A stretch of 50,527 nt of DNA from Oscillospiraceae bacterium (GTDB taxonomy: Bacteria > Bacillota > Clostridia > Oscillospirales > CAG-272). Positions within the stretch are counted from its first letter, which is position 1; every line of letters starts with the position of its first letter. The position numbers and the translations under genes were made by a program. The stretch spans positions 1 to 50,527 of the forward strand of contig SVTL01000005.1 of NCBI GenBank assembly GCA_015063795.1, read 5' to 3'. The notes beneath the pieces were generated by a model, which saw only the letters and a program-made list of their open reading frames with translations, was not told the origin of the DNA and did no database searches. Shown here one piece after another: positions 16,473 to 24,433 of this stretch.

Positions 16473-17171
16473 ATGAAAAAGTTTATTGCTTTGTTCCTGG
16501 TTCTCGCGCTTTCGCTCGCTTTCGCAGGATGCAATTCCGAGCCTGTTGATGTGAAGTCCGAAGGCGTTATGACCTACGCTGAGTACATGGCAGCCGAGAT
16601 GGATGCCGAGGTTGTGATCGAGGCGTATGTTCAGGCAACCCAGTCCTGGTGGGACAACAAGATCACCGTGTATGCACAGGATCGCGACGGCGCATACTTC
16701 CTGTATGAGATGGCCTGCTCCGAAGAGGACAGCGCGAAGCTGACCGCCGGCACCAAGATCAAGGTCACCGGTTTCAAGGGCGCTTGGGAAGGCGAAGTTG
16801 AGATCATGGACGGTAAGTTCGAGTTCGTTGAGGGCGGCGACACCTATGTTGCCGAGCCCTTTGATGCAACCGCTCTGCTGGGTAAGGACGAGCTGATCGA
16901 CCATCAGAACAAGCTCTGCGCTTTCAAGGGTATGACCGTTGAAAAGATCGAGTTCAAGAACGGCGAGCCCGGTGACGACATCTACGTGACCCTCACCAAG
17001 GACGGCGCTTCCTACAGCTTCTGCGTTGAGCGCTATCTGACCGGTCCCGACACCGATCTGTACAAGGCCGTTTCTGAGCTGGCTGCCGGTTCGGTTGTGG
17101 ATGTTGAGGCTTTCCTGTACTGGTATCAGGGCGCCAATCCGCACATCACCGCGGTTGCTGCAGCTCAGTAA
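16473..17171 (+). CDS. lipoprotein with two OB-fold-like halves
   Basis: A 232-residue exported lipoprotein with lipobox SLAFAGCNSEP (lipid Cys about residue 20). The remainder has two similar beta-rich stretches: AEVVIEAYVQATQSWWDNKITVYAQDRDGAYFLYE with GTKIKVTGFKGAWEGEVEI, and LCAFKGMTVEKIEF with DDIYVTLTKDGASYSFCVE. The second half also has VVDVEAFLYWYQG. This is the look of bacterial OB-fold lipoproteins that bind small ligands or nucleic acid, but no function is known. It has its own strong promoter and terminator and codons unlike the AT-rich cassette later in the window. Confidence 0.6.
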   Translation: MKKFIALFLVLALSLAFAGCNSEPVDVKSEGVMTYAEYMAAEMDAEVVIEAYVQATQSWWDNKITVYAQDRDGAYFLYEMACSEEDSAKLTAGTKIKVTGFKGAWEGEVEIMDGKFEFVEGGDTYVAEPFDATALLGKDELIDHQNKLCAFKGMTVEKIEFKNGEPGDDIYVTLTKDGASYSFCVERYLTGPDTDLYKAVSELAAGSVVDVEAFLYWYQGANPHITAVAAAQ

Positions 17172-17184
17172 AAATCGCATACTT

Positions 17185-17219
17185 AAAGGAGCATCGCTGA
17201 AAAACGGTGCTCCTTTTTT
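17185..17219. terminator. terminator after the OB-fold lipoprotein gene
   Basis: AAAGGAGCA (17185-17193) pairs with TGCTCCTTT (17207-17215) and is followed by a run of T. The convergent GH2 gene may use it in reverse. Confidence 0.85.
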
Positions 17220-17264
17220 GCTTTTTTATCTTATTGACGATCTTTTAAAAAAGAGAAGATGCGG

Positions 17265-18980
17265 TCAATTCCACGCCTTTTCAAAGCGGTCGGACAGGGC
17301 ATCGGCGATCTGCTTCATCCGCTCACAGTCAACCTTCAGCACCCGGCGGTCATAGCTCAGCAGCCCGTTGGTCTCGTCCTCCACGTCGCTGAGCTGGGTG
17401 AGGACGGCGCCGCAAAGCCCGTTGTCCACGGCGGGCAGGATCTCCTTTTCGTAGAGGGCGCAGATCGCCTCCTGCCAAGCCTTCCGATCCGAGAAAAAGC
17501 GGTAGCCATAGGGCTTGTCGGGGCAGAAAACATGACCGCTTTCCATATACGCATAGCCCCCGAATTCGGACAGCACCGAAGCGCGCCCCTTGACTGCCTT
17601 GAGCCTGACGGGCTTGAAATAGACATGGTCGCTTTCCACGTCGGTGGCATCGGTCTTGAACCAGCCGGACACCGTGTCGCAGATGCGGGTGGGGTCCAGT
17701 TCCTTCATGCGCTTGTACCAAGCCTTTGCCTCATACTGCCCCCAGCCCTCGTTGAAGACCGTGTAATAGACCACCGACGGATGGTTGTACACCTGTTCGA
17801 CAATGCCGCGGCAGGTGTCCTCGAAGGCCTTGCGTCGGGCGGGCGAGGCACGGTGAGAGATCCCCTTTTTCAAAAAGACGGTGGGCAGGGCGGTGTCGAG
17901 AAGGAAGGAATAGCGGCCGCTGTTGATCATGTCCTGAAACACCAGCATGCCGTGCTTGTCGCAGAGGTGGTAGAAAAGGGAAGGCTCAAGCTTGATGTGC
18001 TTGCGGAGGGTGTTGAAGCCGCAGGCCTTCATGCGGAGAATGTCCTCCTCAAAGCCGCGGGGGGAGGCGGGCAGAAAGATGCCGTCGCTGAAGTACCCCT
18101 GATCCAGAAGTCCATGAAAGAAAAAGGGCTTGCCGTTCAGAGTCAGAAGCGTTTTGCCGTCTTTTTCAACGGTGGAAACCGTGCGGAGCGCAAAATAGGA
18201 TTCGATCCGATCCTCGCCGCAGACGAGCGCGAAGGGGTAGAGGTGGGGATGCTCGGGCGTCCAGAGGATGGGATTTTCCACATCGAGACGGAAGGTGTCG
18301 CCGTGAAAGCGGTACTCTCTGCCGTCAAAAAGCAAACGCTTTTCCTCCTCGCCGCCGGTGACGGTCAGATCGATGCCGTGCAGATCGGGGGTGATGCGGA
18401 TGCTGTGTATGTACGTGTTCGGAACGCGCTCCAGCCAGACCGTCTGCCAGATGCCGCTGATCTTGGTGTACCACATACCGCCCCGCTTGTCGGTCTGCTT
18501 GCCGTAGGGGAGCGTGATGTCCATCGGGTCGGACGCTTCGATTCTCAGGCGGTTTGTTCCGACTTTGACAGCCTCGGTGATATCCGGCGTAAAGGGCAGA
18601 TAGCCGCCGATGTGCCCGCCGACCGATCTGCCGTTGACAAACACATGCGCTGTCTGGTCGCAGGCACCGATGTGCAGGAGAAGACGGCCGCCGTCCGTTT
18701 TCCCGTCAAAAACAAAGTCTCTTTCATAAACAAGAAGATCCTTCTTTCCGATGCTCATCTGCACGCCGGAGAGACGGCTTTCGGGCGGAAAGGGGACGGT
18801 GATGCGCCCGCGGTAGAGCTCCTTGCCCTCGCGGAAAACAGAAAAATCCCACTCGCCGTTGAGACAGAGGTAGGAGTTCCGCTTCATCTGCGGCCGCGGA
18901 TAAGAAGAAAAGGGAACAGCCCCTGCCTGCAGATCCTCTTCGTAAGGTGTGGTAAGCTCCACGGTTTTCGGCTTTTTCAT
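17265..18980 (-). CDS. glycoside hydrolase family 2 (beta-glycosidase)
   Basis: A 571-residue cytoplasmic enzyme with the GH2 order: sugar-binding domain (about 1-170, with LNGEWDFS and HVFVNGRSVGGHIGGYLPFTPDIT), short Ig-like domain, and TIM barrel from about 275 (LNGKPFFFHGLLDQGYFSDG). The acid/base Glu is in FNEGWGQ (Glu411) and the nucleophile in LSEFGGY (Glu472). GH2 enzymes release beta-galactosides, beta-mannosides or beta-glucuronides; the exact sugar is not decided here. No signal peptide is visible. It is short for the family, which lacks C-terminal additions here. It stands convergent to the sugar ABC operon, whose imported oligosaccharides it might split. Confidence 0.92.
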   Translation of the reverse strand: MKKPKTVELTTPYEEDLQAGAVPFSSYPRPQMKRNSYLCLNGEWDFSVFREGKELYRGRITVPFPPESRLSGVQMSIGKKDLLVYERDFVFDGKTDGGRLLLHIGACDQTAHVFVNGRSVGGHIGGYLPFTPDITEAVKVGTNRLRIEASDPMDITLPYGKQTDKRGGMWYTKISGIWQTVWLERVPNTYIHSIRITPDLHGIDLTVTGGEEEKRLLFDGREYRFHGDTFRLDVENPILWTPEHPHLYPFALVCGEDRIESYFALRTVSTVEKDGKTLLTLNGKPFFFHGLLDQGYFSDGIFLPASPRGFEEDILRMKACGFNTLRKHIKLEPSLFYHLCDKHGMLVFQDMINSGRYSFLLDTALPTVFLKKGISHRASPARRKAFEDTCRGIVEQVYNHPSVVYYTVFNEGWGQYEAKAWYKRMKELDPTRICDTVSGWFKTDATDVESDHVYFKPVRLKAVKGRASVLSEFGGYAYMESGHVFCPDKPYGYRFFSDRKAWQEAICALYEKEILPAVDNGLCGAVLTQLSDVEDETNGLLSYDRRVLKVDCERMKQIADALSDRFEKAWN

Positions 18981-19015
18981 CGTTTGCCCTCCCGTTTTTG
19001 TTTTTTCTCCTCTCC

Positions 19016-19044
19016 ATTATACGGCAAAGTGCAGCCTTTGGCAA
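19016..19044 (-). promoter_or_regulatory. promoter of the GH2 gene
   Basis: On the minus strand TTGCCA (19044-19039) and TATAAT (19021-19016) with a 17-base spacer, 36 bases before the GH2 start. Confidence 0.65.
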
Positions 19045-19073
19045 GAGAAAGGAAAGAATTGCCGGCAAAAAAC

Positions 19074-19104
19074 AAAAAAAGCGCTGTGAAAAACAACGCT
19101 TTTT
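19074..19104 (-). terminator. terminator after the PH-domain gene
   Basis: AAAAAGCG (19076-19083) pairs with CGCTTTTT (19097-19104); on the minus strand the stem is followed by a run of T. It separates the PH-domain gene from the GH2 gene. Confidence 0.75.
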
Positions 19105-19113
19105 GAAGGTTTG

Positions 19114-19506
19114 TCAGGCGTGACCGCCGTCTTGAAAATCGGGGACATCGTCGTCCATAAATTCGCGGGCGGTGATACGCTTTTCATCACGCTGCTGCTC
19201 CACCATATCCGACAGCAGATTCTTGATTGCTGACGGCTTTTTGATGCGGCGGATGTCAAACTCGGGCGTGGATTTGTCTGCTGTACAGCAATGGATGGTT
19301 CCGAGCCCCCAAAGCCTCTGCCCGAGGGGACGGTGGAGTGTCAGATCCATGATGCGGTAAAGGCGGATCTCCTCCTCTTTTTTGGAGAGAAAGCCGCTTT
19401 CGATCAACAGTTTTTCCTTTGTCAGCTTATACACGGTGAAGGTCCAGGGAAGTCCGAAAATGATGCGCTTTCGATCGCGCCAGATGTATTCGGTTTTGTC
19501 GGTCAT
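19114..19506 (-). CDS. small PH-domain protein (bPH2/YdbS-like)
   Basis: A 130-residue protein with one bacterial PH-like (DUF304) domain: YIWRDRKRIIFGLPWTFTVY, LIESGFLSKKEEEIRLYRIMDLTLHRP, then GLGTIHCCTADKSTPEFDIRRIKKP. In YdbS-type proteins this stretch follows membrane helices; here there are none, so it is a stand-alone soluble domain. The acidic tail MDDDVPDFQDGGHA is unusual. The start at 19506 has an ideal GGAGGG site; an earlier in-frame ATG adds 13 hydrophobic residues without such a site. The ligand and partner are unknown. Confidence 0.8.
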   Translation of the reverse strand: MTDKTEYIWRDRKRIIFGLPWTFTVYKLTKEKLLIESGFLSKKEEEIRLYRIMDLTLHRPLGQRLWGLGTIHCCTADKSTPEFDIRRIKKPSAIKNLLSDMVEQQRDEKRITAREFMDDDVPDFQDGGHA

Positions 19507-19565
19507 GATTACCCTCCAAAAAAGAATGAACGGCGGAAACGCCATCTGCTTTCTCTGTTTTTTTC

Positions 19566-19594
19566 AGTATATCACACTCAATGCCCGCCGTCAA
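19566..19594 (-). promoter_or_regulatory. promoter of the PH-domain gene
   Basis: On the minus strand TTGACG (19594-19589) and TATACT (19571-19566) with a 17-base spacer. The remaining divergent gap up to 19713 shows nothing else clear. Confidence 0.65.
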
Positions 19595-19713
19595 GAGGGG
19601 AATGAACAGAGAAATGGCTTCGCTTTTCATATTTTCTTTTTTTCGGACATACATTCTGGATGAGTCAAGAGAAAAAGCGGGCAAAAAAAGATGAAAAAAT
19701 GTCGGAAAAGCCC

Positions 19714-19742
19714 TTGACAAACGATGGGAAACATGGTATACT
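19714..19742 (+). promoter_or_regulatory. promoter of the feo operon
   Basis: TTGACA (19714-19719) and TATACT (19737-19742) with a 17-base spacer. The expected start of transcription is next to the first GTTAG-N6-CTAAC palindrome. Confidence 0.85.
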
Positions 19743-19750
19743 GGCGTACG

Positions 19751-19766
19751 GTTAGGAGTGGCTAAC
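19751..19766. promoter_or_regulatory. GTTAG-N6-CTAAC palindrome 1, probable metal-regulator operator
   Basis: GTTAG at 19751-19755 and CTAAC at 19762-19766, placed at the expected transcription start of the feo promoter. A repressor bound here would block the promoter. The half-site TTAG/CTAA resembles DtxR/IdeR boxes. Confidence 0.8.
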
Positions 19767-19784
19767 CGATATTTTGAACCGAGG

Positions 19785-19800
19785 GTTAGCCCACGCTAAC
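19785..19800. promoter_or_regulatory. GTTAG-N6-CTAAC palindrome 2
   Basis: GTTAG at 19785-19789 and CTAAC at 19796-19800, 34 bases (about three helical turns) from palindrome 1, in the 5' leader of feoA. Confidence 0.8.
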
Positions 19801-19839
19801 GCTTGGATGAACAGATTTGGATGAATCGCGGTGAATGCA

Positions 19840-20055
19840 ATGACTTTGAAAGAAGCGGTTGAAGGCAGAGAATACATCATCAAGCAGATCGAAACCGATG
19901 ACGAGGAGCTGAATGCGTTCCTCTTCTCCCTCGGCTGTTACAGCGGAGAGGCGATCACGGTGGTGTCCCGCAAGAGAAGCGGCTGCGTGGTATCGATCAA
20001 GGACGGTCGGTACAGCATTGACAACCAGTTGGCCGAGGCCATCGTTGTCGAATGA
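19840..20055 (+). CDS. feoA: ferrous iron transport protein FeoA
   Basis: A 71-residue cytoplasmic SH3-like protein that assists FeoB in ferrous iron uptake. It reads MTLKEAVEGREYIIKQIETD, then LGCYSGEAITVVSRKRSGCVVSIKDGRYSIDNQLAEAIVVE; the end matches the FeoA pattern in which the gene product closes with an R/S-I-D-x-x-x-A-x-x-I-x-V segment. The ATG at 19840 is preferred over GTG 19831 since GGTGA then stands five bases before it and the protein begins in the family-typical way. It is the first gene after the feo promoter and is followed by a terminator-like hairpin before feoB. Confidence 0.88.
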   Translation: MTLKEAVEGREYIIKQIETDDEELNAFLFSLGCYSGEAITVVSRKRSGCVVSIKDGRYSIDNQLAEAIVVE

Positions 20056-20063
20056 GACCGGAA

Positions 20064-20088
20064 AAACAATCGAGGGATTGTTTTTTTT
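20064..20088 (+). terminator. terminator-like hairpin between feoA and feoB
   Basis: AACAATC (20065-20071) and GATTGTT (20076-20082) form a stem with a four-base loop, followed by further T to 20088. It should reduce read-through from feoA into feoB. Confidence 0.75.
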
Positions 20089-20096
20089 ACCAAGCG

Positions 20097-20112
20097 GTTA
20101 GCGAACGCTAAC
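20097..20112. promoter_or_regulatory. GTTAG-N6-CTAAC palindrome 3, between feoA and feoB
   Basis: GTTAG at 20097-20101 and CTAAC at 20108-20112, directly after the hairpin and 56 bases before feoB. It suggests that feoB has its own regulated start, although no convincing -35/-10 pair is visible there. Confidence 0.8.
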
Positions 20113-20168
20113 CAAGAATCATCCAAAAAAAGACAAATAAAATTTTTATCATACAAGGAGATCCCCCT

Positions 20169-22196
20169 ATGAGAATTGCTTTGACAGGCAACCCGAACTC
20201 AGGCAAGACGACGATGTACAATGCCCTGACCGGATCGAACGAGAAGGTCGGAAACTGGGCAGGCGTCACCGTTGACAAAAAGGAGCACCCCATCAAAAAG
20301 GCGTATGCCGGAAGCGAGCCGATTCTTGCGGTTGACCTTCCCGGTGCCTATTCCATGTCCCCCTTCACCTCCGAAGAGAGCATCACCAGCTCTTATGTCA
20401 AAAACGAGAATCCCGATGCCATCATCAACATCGTCGATGCCACCAACCTGAGTCGCAGCCTGTTCTTCACCACGCAGCTGCTGGAGCTGGGGATCCCCGT
20501 GGTCGTGGCTCTGAACAAGCATGACCTGAACGATAAGAAGGGCAACACCGTCGATGCCGAAGCGCTGGAGGCCAAGCTTGGCTGTCCGGTGATCAACACC
20601 TCGGCTTCCATGGGCGAGGGCTTGAAGTCGGTTGTGGATGCCGCCATTGCTGTGGCAGGCAAGCCGCAGTCTGCTCCCTATCATCAGGGCGATGTGGATC
20701 TGACCGACAAAGCCGCCGTGGAAGCGGCCGACCGCAAGCGCTTTGCCTTTGTCAACGGCATCGTCAAGGATGTGGAAAAGCGAAAGGTCCTCACCAAGGA
20801 TAAGAACTTCGGCGACAAGATCGACGCCGTTCTGACCAACAAGTGGCTGGGCATTCCGATCTTTGCCGTGGTCATGTTCCTGGTCTTCTACATATCCCAG
20901 TCCACCCTCGGCACATGGATCGCCGAAGGCTACGAGTTTGAAAACGGTACGACCATTCCCGGTCTGGTCACCCTGCTGGAGGGCTTCCAGGGCTGGGTGG
21001 GCGAGCTGCTGGCCGATGCCAATCCGCTTCTCTCCGCCATCCTTGTTGACGGCGTGATCGGCGGTGTGGTCGCGGTCGTCGGCTTCCTGCCTCTGGTCAT
21101 GGTCATGTATTTCCTCATCGCCCTGCTTGAGGATTGCGGGTATATGTCCCGCGCGGCTGTCGTCCTCGATCCCATCTTCAAGAAGGTCGGTCTGTCGGGC
21201 AAGTCGGTCATCCCCTTTGTTATCACCGTCGGCTGTGCCGTTCCCGGCATCATGGCTTCCCGTACCATCCGCAACGAGCGTGAGAGACGCGCCACCGCCA
21301 TGCTGGCTCCCTTTATGCCCTGCGGCGCCAAGATCCCCGTCATTGCCCTCTTTGCCGGTGCCTTCTTTGACAACGCCGGCTGGGTGAGCGCTCTGATGTA
21401 TTTCTCCGGCATCGTGCTGATCTTCCTCGGCGCTCTGCTGGTCAATGCTGTCACCGGACACAGAGTCCGCAAGTCCTATTTCATCATTGAGCTTCCCGAA
21501 TATAAGCTTCCCTCGCTGTGGGGCGCGTTCAAGTCCATGTGCAGCCGCGGCTGGGCTTACATCGTCAAGGCCGCAACCATCATCCTGCTTTGTAACATGG
21601 CCGTTCAGCTGATGCAGAGCTTTACCTGGTCCTTCCGGGTGGCGGAAAGCGCAGATGCCTCCATTCTCGCCTCCATCGCTTCGCCCTTTGCTTATCTTCT
21701 TGTCCCGATCGTCGGCGTTCTCTCATGGGAGCTGGCCGCCGCCACCGTCACAGGCTTTATCGCCAAGGAGAACGTGGTCGGTACGCTGGCCGTCTGCTTT
21801 GTCGGACTTGAGAATCTCATCGACATGGATGAGCTTTCGATGATGGAGGGCGCAGGCGCTGAGGTTGCCGGCATCATGGCCATCACCAAGATCGCGGCTC
21901 TGGCTTACCTGATGTTCAATCTCTATTCGCCTCCCTGCTTCGCGGCCATCGGTGCGATGAATGCGGAGATGAAGAGCGCCAAGTGGCTCTGGGGCGGTAT
22001 CGGTCTCCAGCTGGCTGTTGGCTACACCATTTCCTACCTGGTCTACACCATCGGTACCATCGTTACCGGTGCGTCTTTGAATGTGGGTGCCGCTATTGCG
22101 GGACTGATCGCGGTTGCGGTTATGGTTGCGGTCGTGATCGCACTGATCGGAAAGGCCAACAAGAGCCTCAAGAAAGAGTACGCTCTGAGCAAATAA
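20169..22196 (+). CDS. feoB: ferrous iron transporter FeoB
   Basis: A 675-residue membrane protein, the main anaerobic Fe(II) importer. The N-terminal G domain shows G1 GNPNSGKTT (residue 8), a switch region NWAGVTVDKKE, G3 DLPGAYSM and G4 NKHD, followed by a helical domain to about 215. The membrane part has the two Gate-type repeats (about 330-420 and 530-620), with the conserved ITVGCAVPGIMASRTI and PFMPCGAKIPV region. The ATG at 20169 follows AAGGAGAT. The length is a little short at the C-terminus but normal for Clostridial forms. A small Cys-rich partner follows. Confidence 0.97.
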   Translation: MRIALTGNPNSGKTTMYNALTGSNEKVGNWAGVTVDKKEHPIKKAYAGSEPILAVDLPGAYSMSPFTSEESITSSYVKNENPDAIINIVDATNLSRSLFFTTQLLELGIPVVVALNKHDLNDKKGNTVDAEALEAKLGCPVINTSASMGEGLKSVVDAAIAVAGKPQSAPYHQGDVDLTDKAAVEAADRKRFAFVNGIVKDVEKRKVLTKDKNFGDKIDAVLTNKWLGIPIFAVVMFLVFYISQSTLGTWIAEGYEFENGTTIPGLVTLLEGFQGWVGELLADANPLLSAILVDGVIGGVVAVVGFLPLVMVMYFLIALLEDCGYMSRAAVVLDPIFKKVGLSGKSVIPFVITVGCAVPGIMASRTIRNERERRATAMLAPFMPCGAKIPVIALFAGAFFDNAGWVSALMYFSGIVLIFLGALLVNAVTGHRVRKSYFIIELPEYKLPSLWGAFKSMCSRGWAYIVKAATIILLCNMAVQLMQSFTWSFRVAESADASILASIASPFAYLLVPIVGVLSWELAAATVTGFIAKENVVGTLAVCFVGLENLIDMDELSMMEGAGAEVAGIMAITKIAALAYLMFNLYSPPCFAAIGAMNAEMKSAKWLWGGIGLQLAVGYTISYLVYTIGTIVTGASLNVGAAIAGLIAVAVMVAVVIALIGKANKSLKKEYALSK

Positions 22197-22236
22197 GAAT
22201 CCATTAACCTGAGATAAGAAAGCGGCAGGCATTGTT

Positions 22237-22431
22237 ATGGTAAATATCATTTTGGTTGTGATCTTGCTTGGCATTGTTGCAGGCATTGTGTGGTATCTGC
22301 TTCGGGCGAAGAAGCGCGGAGAGACCTGCATCGGCTGTCCCTATGCGAAGCAGTGTGCCTCGCAGGCAGGAAAGCATGCGGGCGGATGCCATTGCCGCGG
22401 CAGTCAGGAAAAAGAAAACGAAACCCGATAA
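22237..22431 (+). CDS. FeoB-associated Cys-rich membrane protein
   Basis: A 64-residue protein with one N-terminal membrane helix (MVNIILVVILLGIVAGIVWYLL), a basic stretch and a soluble end with CIGCPYAKQC and HAGGCHCRG, five cysteines and two histidines that could bind iron. Its position right after feoB (40 bases) and this pattern fit the family of FeoB-associated Cys-rich proteins. The exact role is unknown; metal handling at the exit or entry of FeoB is inference. The start ATG at 22237 lies after a weak site. Confidence 0.85.
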   Translation: MVNIILVVILLGIVAGIVWYLLRAKKRGETCIGCPYAKQCASQAGKHAGGCHCRGSQEKENETR

Positions 22432-22440
22432 AAACGAGAT

Positions 22441-22519
22441 GGGGGGTGCTTTATCCGCATCCCCCGATCAAACGGCTTGGCTATCGGGTGACGCCCGTGC
22501 AGCGCTGACGCTGTTTTTT
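22441..22519 (+). terminator. two hairpins ending the feo operon
   Basis: A GC-rich stem (22441-22449 with 22457-22465, one G-T pair) lacks a T-run. A second stem CAGCG/CGCTG (22500-22504, 22509-22513) is followed by six T and is a better terminator. Confidence 0.65.
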
Positions 22520-22528
22520 CAAAAAAAG

Positions 22529-22555
22529 AAAATGACGAAGAAAACGTCATTTTTT
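22529..22555 (+). terminator. A/T-rich terminator-like hairpin
   Basis: AAAATGACG (22529-22537) pairs with CGTCATTTT (22545-22553), followed by T. It lies between the feo terminator and palindrome 4 and insulates the DUF2325 gene. Confidence 0.65.
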
Positions 22556-22565
22556 ATCAAAGTCA

Positions 22566-22581
22566 GTTAGCATATGCTAAC
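22566..22581. promoter_or_regulatory. GTTAG-N6-CTAAC palindrome 4 before the DUF2325 gene
   Basis: GTTAGCATATGCTAAC is a perfect 16-base palindrome, 34 bases before the DUF2325 start. Unlike the other copies, its centre is also symmetric. No clear promoter boxes were recognised with it. Confidence 0.8.
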
Positions 22582-22615
22582 CAAAAACAACAAAGGAATC
22601 AAAGGAGATGAAGGC

Positions 22616-22897
22616 ATGAGCATTGTGATCGTAGGCGGAAATGAGTGTATGACCAGACAGTATATGGACCTGTGCGGAAAGTACAAATGCAAGGCAAAGG
22701 TGTATCCGAAAATGTGCGGAGGGCTGCGGAACGTGGGCTCGCCGGATCTTTTGGTTCTCTTTACCAACACCGTTTCCCACAAGATGGTTCGCTATGCGCT
22801 GAACGAGACGAAGGGGCAGAACACGCGCATCGCCCGTTCGCACAGCAGCTCCATCGCCGCGCTGAAGGGCATCCTCGACGAGCACGTGACGAGCTGA
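22616..22897 (+). CDS. DUF2325 protein, probable iron-regulon member
   Basis: A 93-residue cytoplasmic protein of the DUF2325 family. It begins MSIVIVGGNECMTRQYMDLC, has a middle stretch with KCKAKVYPKMCGG, and continues PDLLVLFTNTVSHKMVRYA and ARSHSSSIAALKGIL. This is the normal full length of the family, with the conserved GG(N/H) start and the Asn-Thr-Val-Ser-His motif. Function is unknown. The start at 22616 has AAAGGAGATGAAGG upstream. The palindrome shared with feoA/feoB implies co-regulation by the same metal sensor. Confidence 0.85.
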   Translation: MSIVIVGGNECMTRQYMDLCGKYKCKAKVYPKMCGGLRNVGSPDLLVLFTNTVSHKMVRYALNETKGQNTRIARSHSSSIAALKGILDEHVTS

Positions 22898-22952
22898 GTG
22901 AAACGCGAGCCGACAGAGGAGAGCTGACTCATGTGAGCGAAAAAACAAAAAA

Positions 22953-22995
22953 CTCCGACCAGAGCCTTGAGCGGCAGAGGTCGGAGCGTTTTTTT
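22953..22995. terminator. terminator between DUF2325 gene and convergent glnA
   Basis: CTCCGACC (22953-22960) pairs with GGTCGGAG (22979-22986) and is followed by a run of T (22989-22995). On the minus strand an A-rich region gives the T-run for glnA. Confidence 0.85.
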
Positions 22996-23008
22996 GTTGT
23001 TTGAAAAA

Positions 23009-24433
23009 TTACAGATTGAAGTACTTGTCGTACTCGGCGGGATGGGGGATGGCAGCCAGCTGTCTGCACTCCTCGCGCTTCATCTTGATGAAGTTCTTGA
23101 TCAGCTCTACGGGGAAGACACCGGAAGAGGTCAGATAGTCGTGATCGGCCTCGAGAGCGTTGAGAGCTTCCTCCAGAGAGGTGGGCAGACCCTGCAGCTT
23201 CGCCTTTTCTTCTTCAGGCAGGTGGTAGAGGTTCACATCATAGGGACCCCAGCCGTTGGCATGAGGATCGATCTTGTTCTTCACGCCGTCCAGACCGGCC
23301 ATGAGGATGGCGGCATAGCAGAAGTAGGGGTTGCAGGTGGCGTCGGGGTTACGCAGCTCGAAACGGCGCTTGTTGGGAGACTTGGCATAGGCAGGGATAC
23401 GGATGACCGCACTGCGGTTGGAGGTGGCATAACCGACGGTGACAGGAGCCTCGTAGCCGGGCACCAGACGCTTGAAGGAGTTGGTGCTGGGGTTGGTGAT
23501 CGCGCACAGGGAAGCGATGTGCTTCAGCAGACCGCCCATGAAGTAGTGCGCGGTTTCGCTCAGGTGCGAATAGCCGTTGTCATCGGAGAAGACGGGCTGA
23601 CTGTCCTTCATCAGCAGCATATGGACATGCATACCGCTGCCGGCATCGCCGTGGATGGGCTTGGGCATGAAGGTAGCGGCTTTGCCGTACTGCAGAGCGG
23701 TGTTGTGGATGATGTATTTGATCATCATCGTCGCATCGGCCATGTGGACGACCTCACCCAGCTGAGGCTCGATCTCAAACTGACCGGAGGCGGCAACCTC
23801 GGGATGATGATAGTTGATCTCAATGCCGGCGTCCTTCATGTGCAGGCACATTTCGCTTCTGCACTCAAAGGAGGTGTCGAAGGGCTTGGCGATGTGGTAG
23901 TTCTTCTGCTTGGGAACGATCACGCCGTGACCCTGCGTTGCGCTGTTCCAGTAAGCCTGCTCGGCATCAACGGTAGCGCTGATCTCGCGGTTGCTGATCT
24001 CCCAGCCGGCCTGATCGAAGAGATAGAACTCAAACTCGGGCAGGATCAGCATGGTGTCGGCAACGCCGCTCTTCTTCATTTCTTCCACAGCGGCGCGGAT
24101 GATGTTACGGGGATACTGGGGCAGGGGACGGTTTTCGGGGGTGTCGATGATCATGGCATCGCCGGTCATGGACAGCGTGGGGATCTCGCAGAAGGGATCG
24201 ATCACAGCGGTGTCGGGATCGGGGATGAAGACCATATCGCTCTTTTCAACCACGGCATAGCCGTAGTTGGAGGCATCAAAGCCGATGCCGCTCTTCATGG
24301 TATCTTCGGAGAAGTTCTGTGCGGGGATTGTGACATGGCGGTACTGACCGTTGATGTCGACCATCTTGAAATCGACCATCTGAATGTTGTTTTCGCGGAT
24401 CATCGCCAGAATGTCTTGTACAGTCTTGCTCAT
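23009..24433 (-). CDS. glnA: type I glutamine synthetase
   Basis: A 474-residue cytoplasmic dodecameric enzyme that makes glutamine from glutamate, ammonia and ATP. Visible family marks are the beta-grasp start (VDFKMVDINGQYRHVTIP), the signature FDASNYGYAVVEKSDM, the metal-binding EFEFYLF, the ATP region KPIHGDAGSGMHVHM, and NPSTNSFKRLVPGYEAPV. The adenylylation-type sequence NLYHLPEEEKAKLQGLP has a Tyr but the length is that of the GSI type. The start at 24433 is preferred as AGGTGG precedes it; a GTG at 24442 adds three residues. Confidence 0.95.
   Translation of the reverse strand: MSKTVQDILAMIRENNIQMVDFKMVDINGQYRHVTIPAQNFSEDTMKSGIGFDASNYGYAVVEKSDMVFIPDPDTAVIDPFCEIPTLSMTGDAMIIDTPENRPLPQYPRNIIRAAVEEMKKSGVADTMLILPEFEFYLFDQAGWEISNREISATVDAEQAYWNSATQGHGVIVPKQKNYHIAKPFDTSFECRSEMCLHMKDAGIEINYHHPEVAASGQFEIEPQLGEVVHMADATMMIKYIIHNTALQYGKAATFMPKPIHGDAGSGMHVHMLLMKDSQPVFSDDNGYSHLSETAHYFMGGLLKHIASLCAITNPSTNSFKRLVPGYEAPVTVGYATSNRSAVIRIPAYAKSPNKRRFELRNPDATCNPYFCYAAILMAGLDGVKNKIDPHANGWGPYDVNLYHLPEEEKAKLQGLPTSLEEALNALEADHDYLTSSGVFPVELIKNFIKMKREECRQLAAIPHPAEYDKYFNL

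Noticed and set aside
17259-19106. 615-residue plus-strand frame opposite the GH2 gene
   Set aside because: The minus strand carries GH2 catalytic motifs; the plus-strand product is a shadow.
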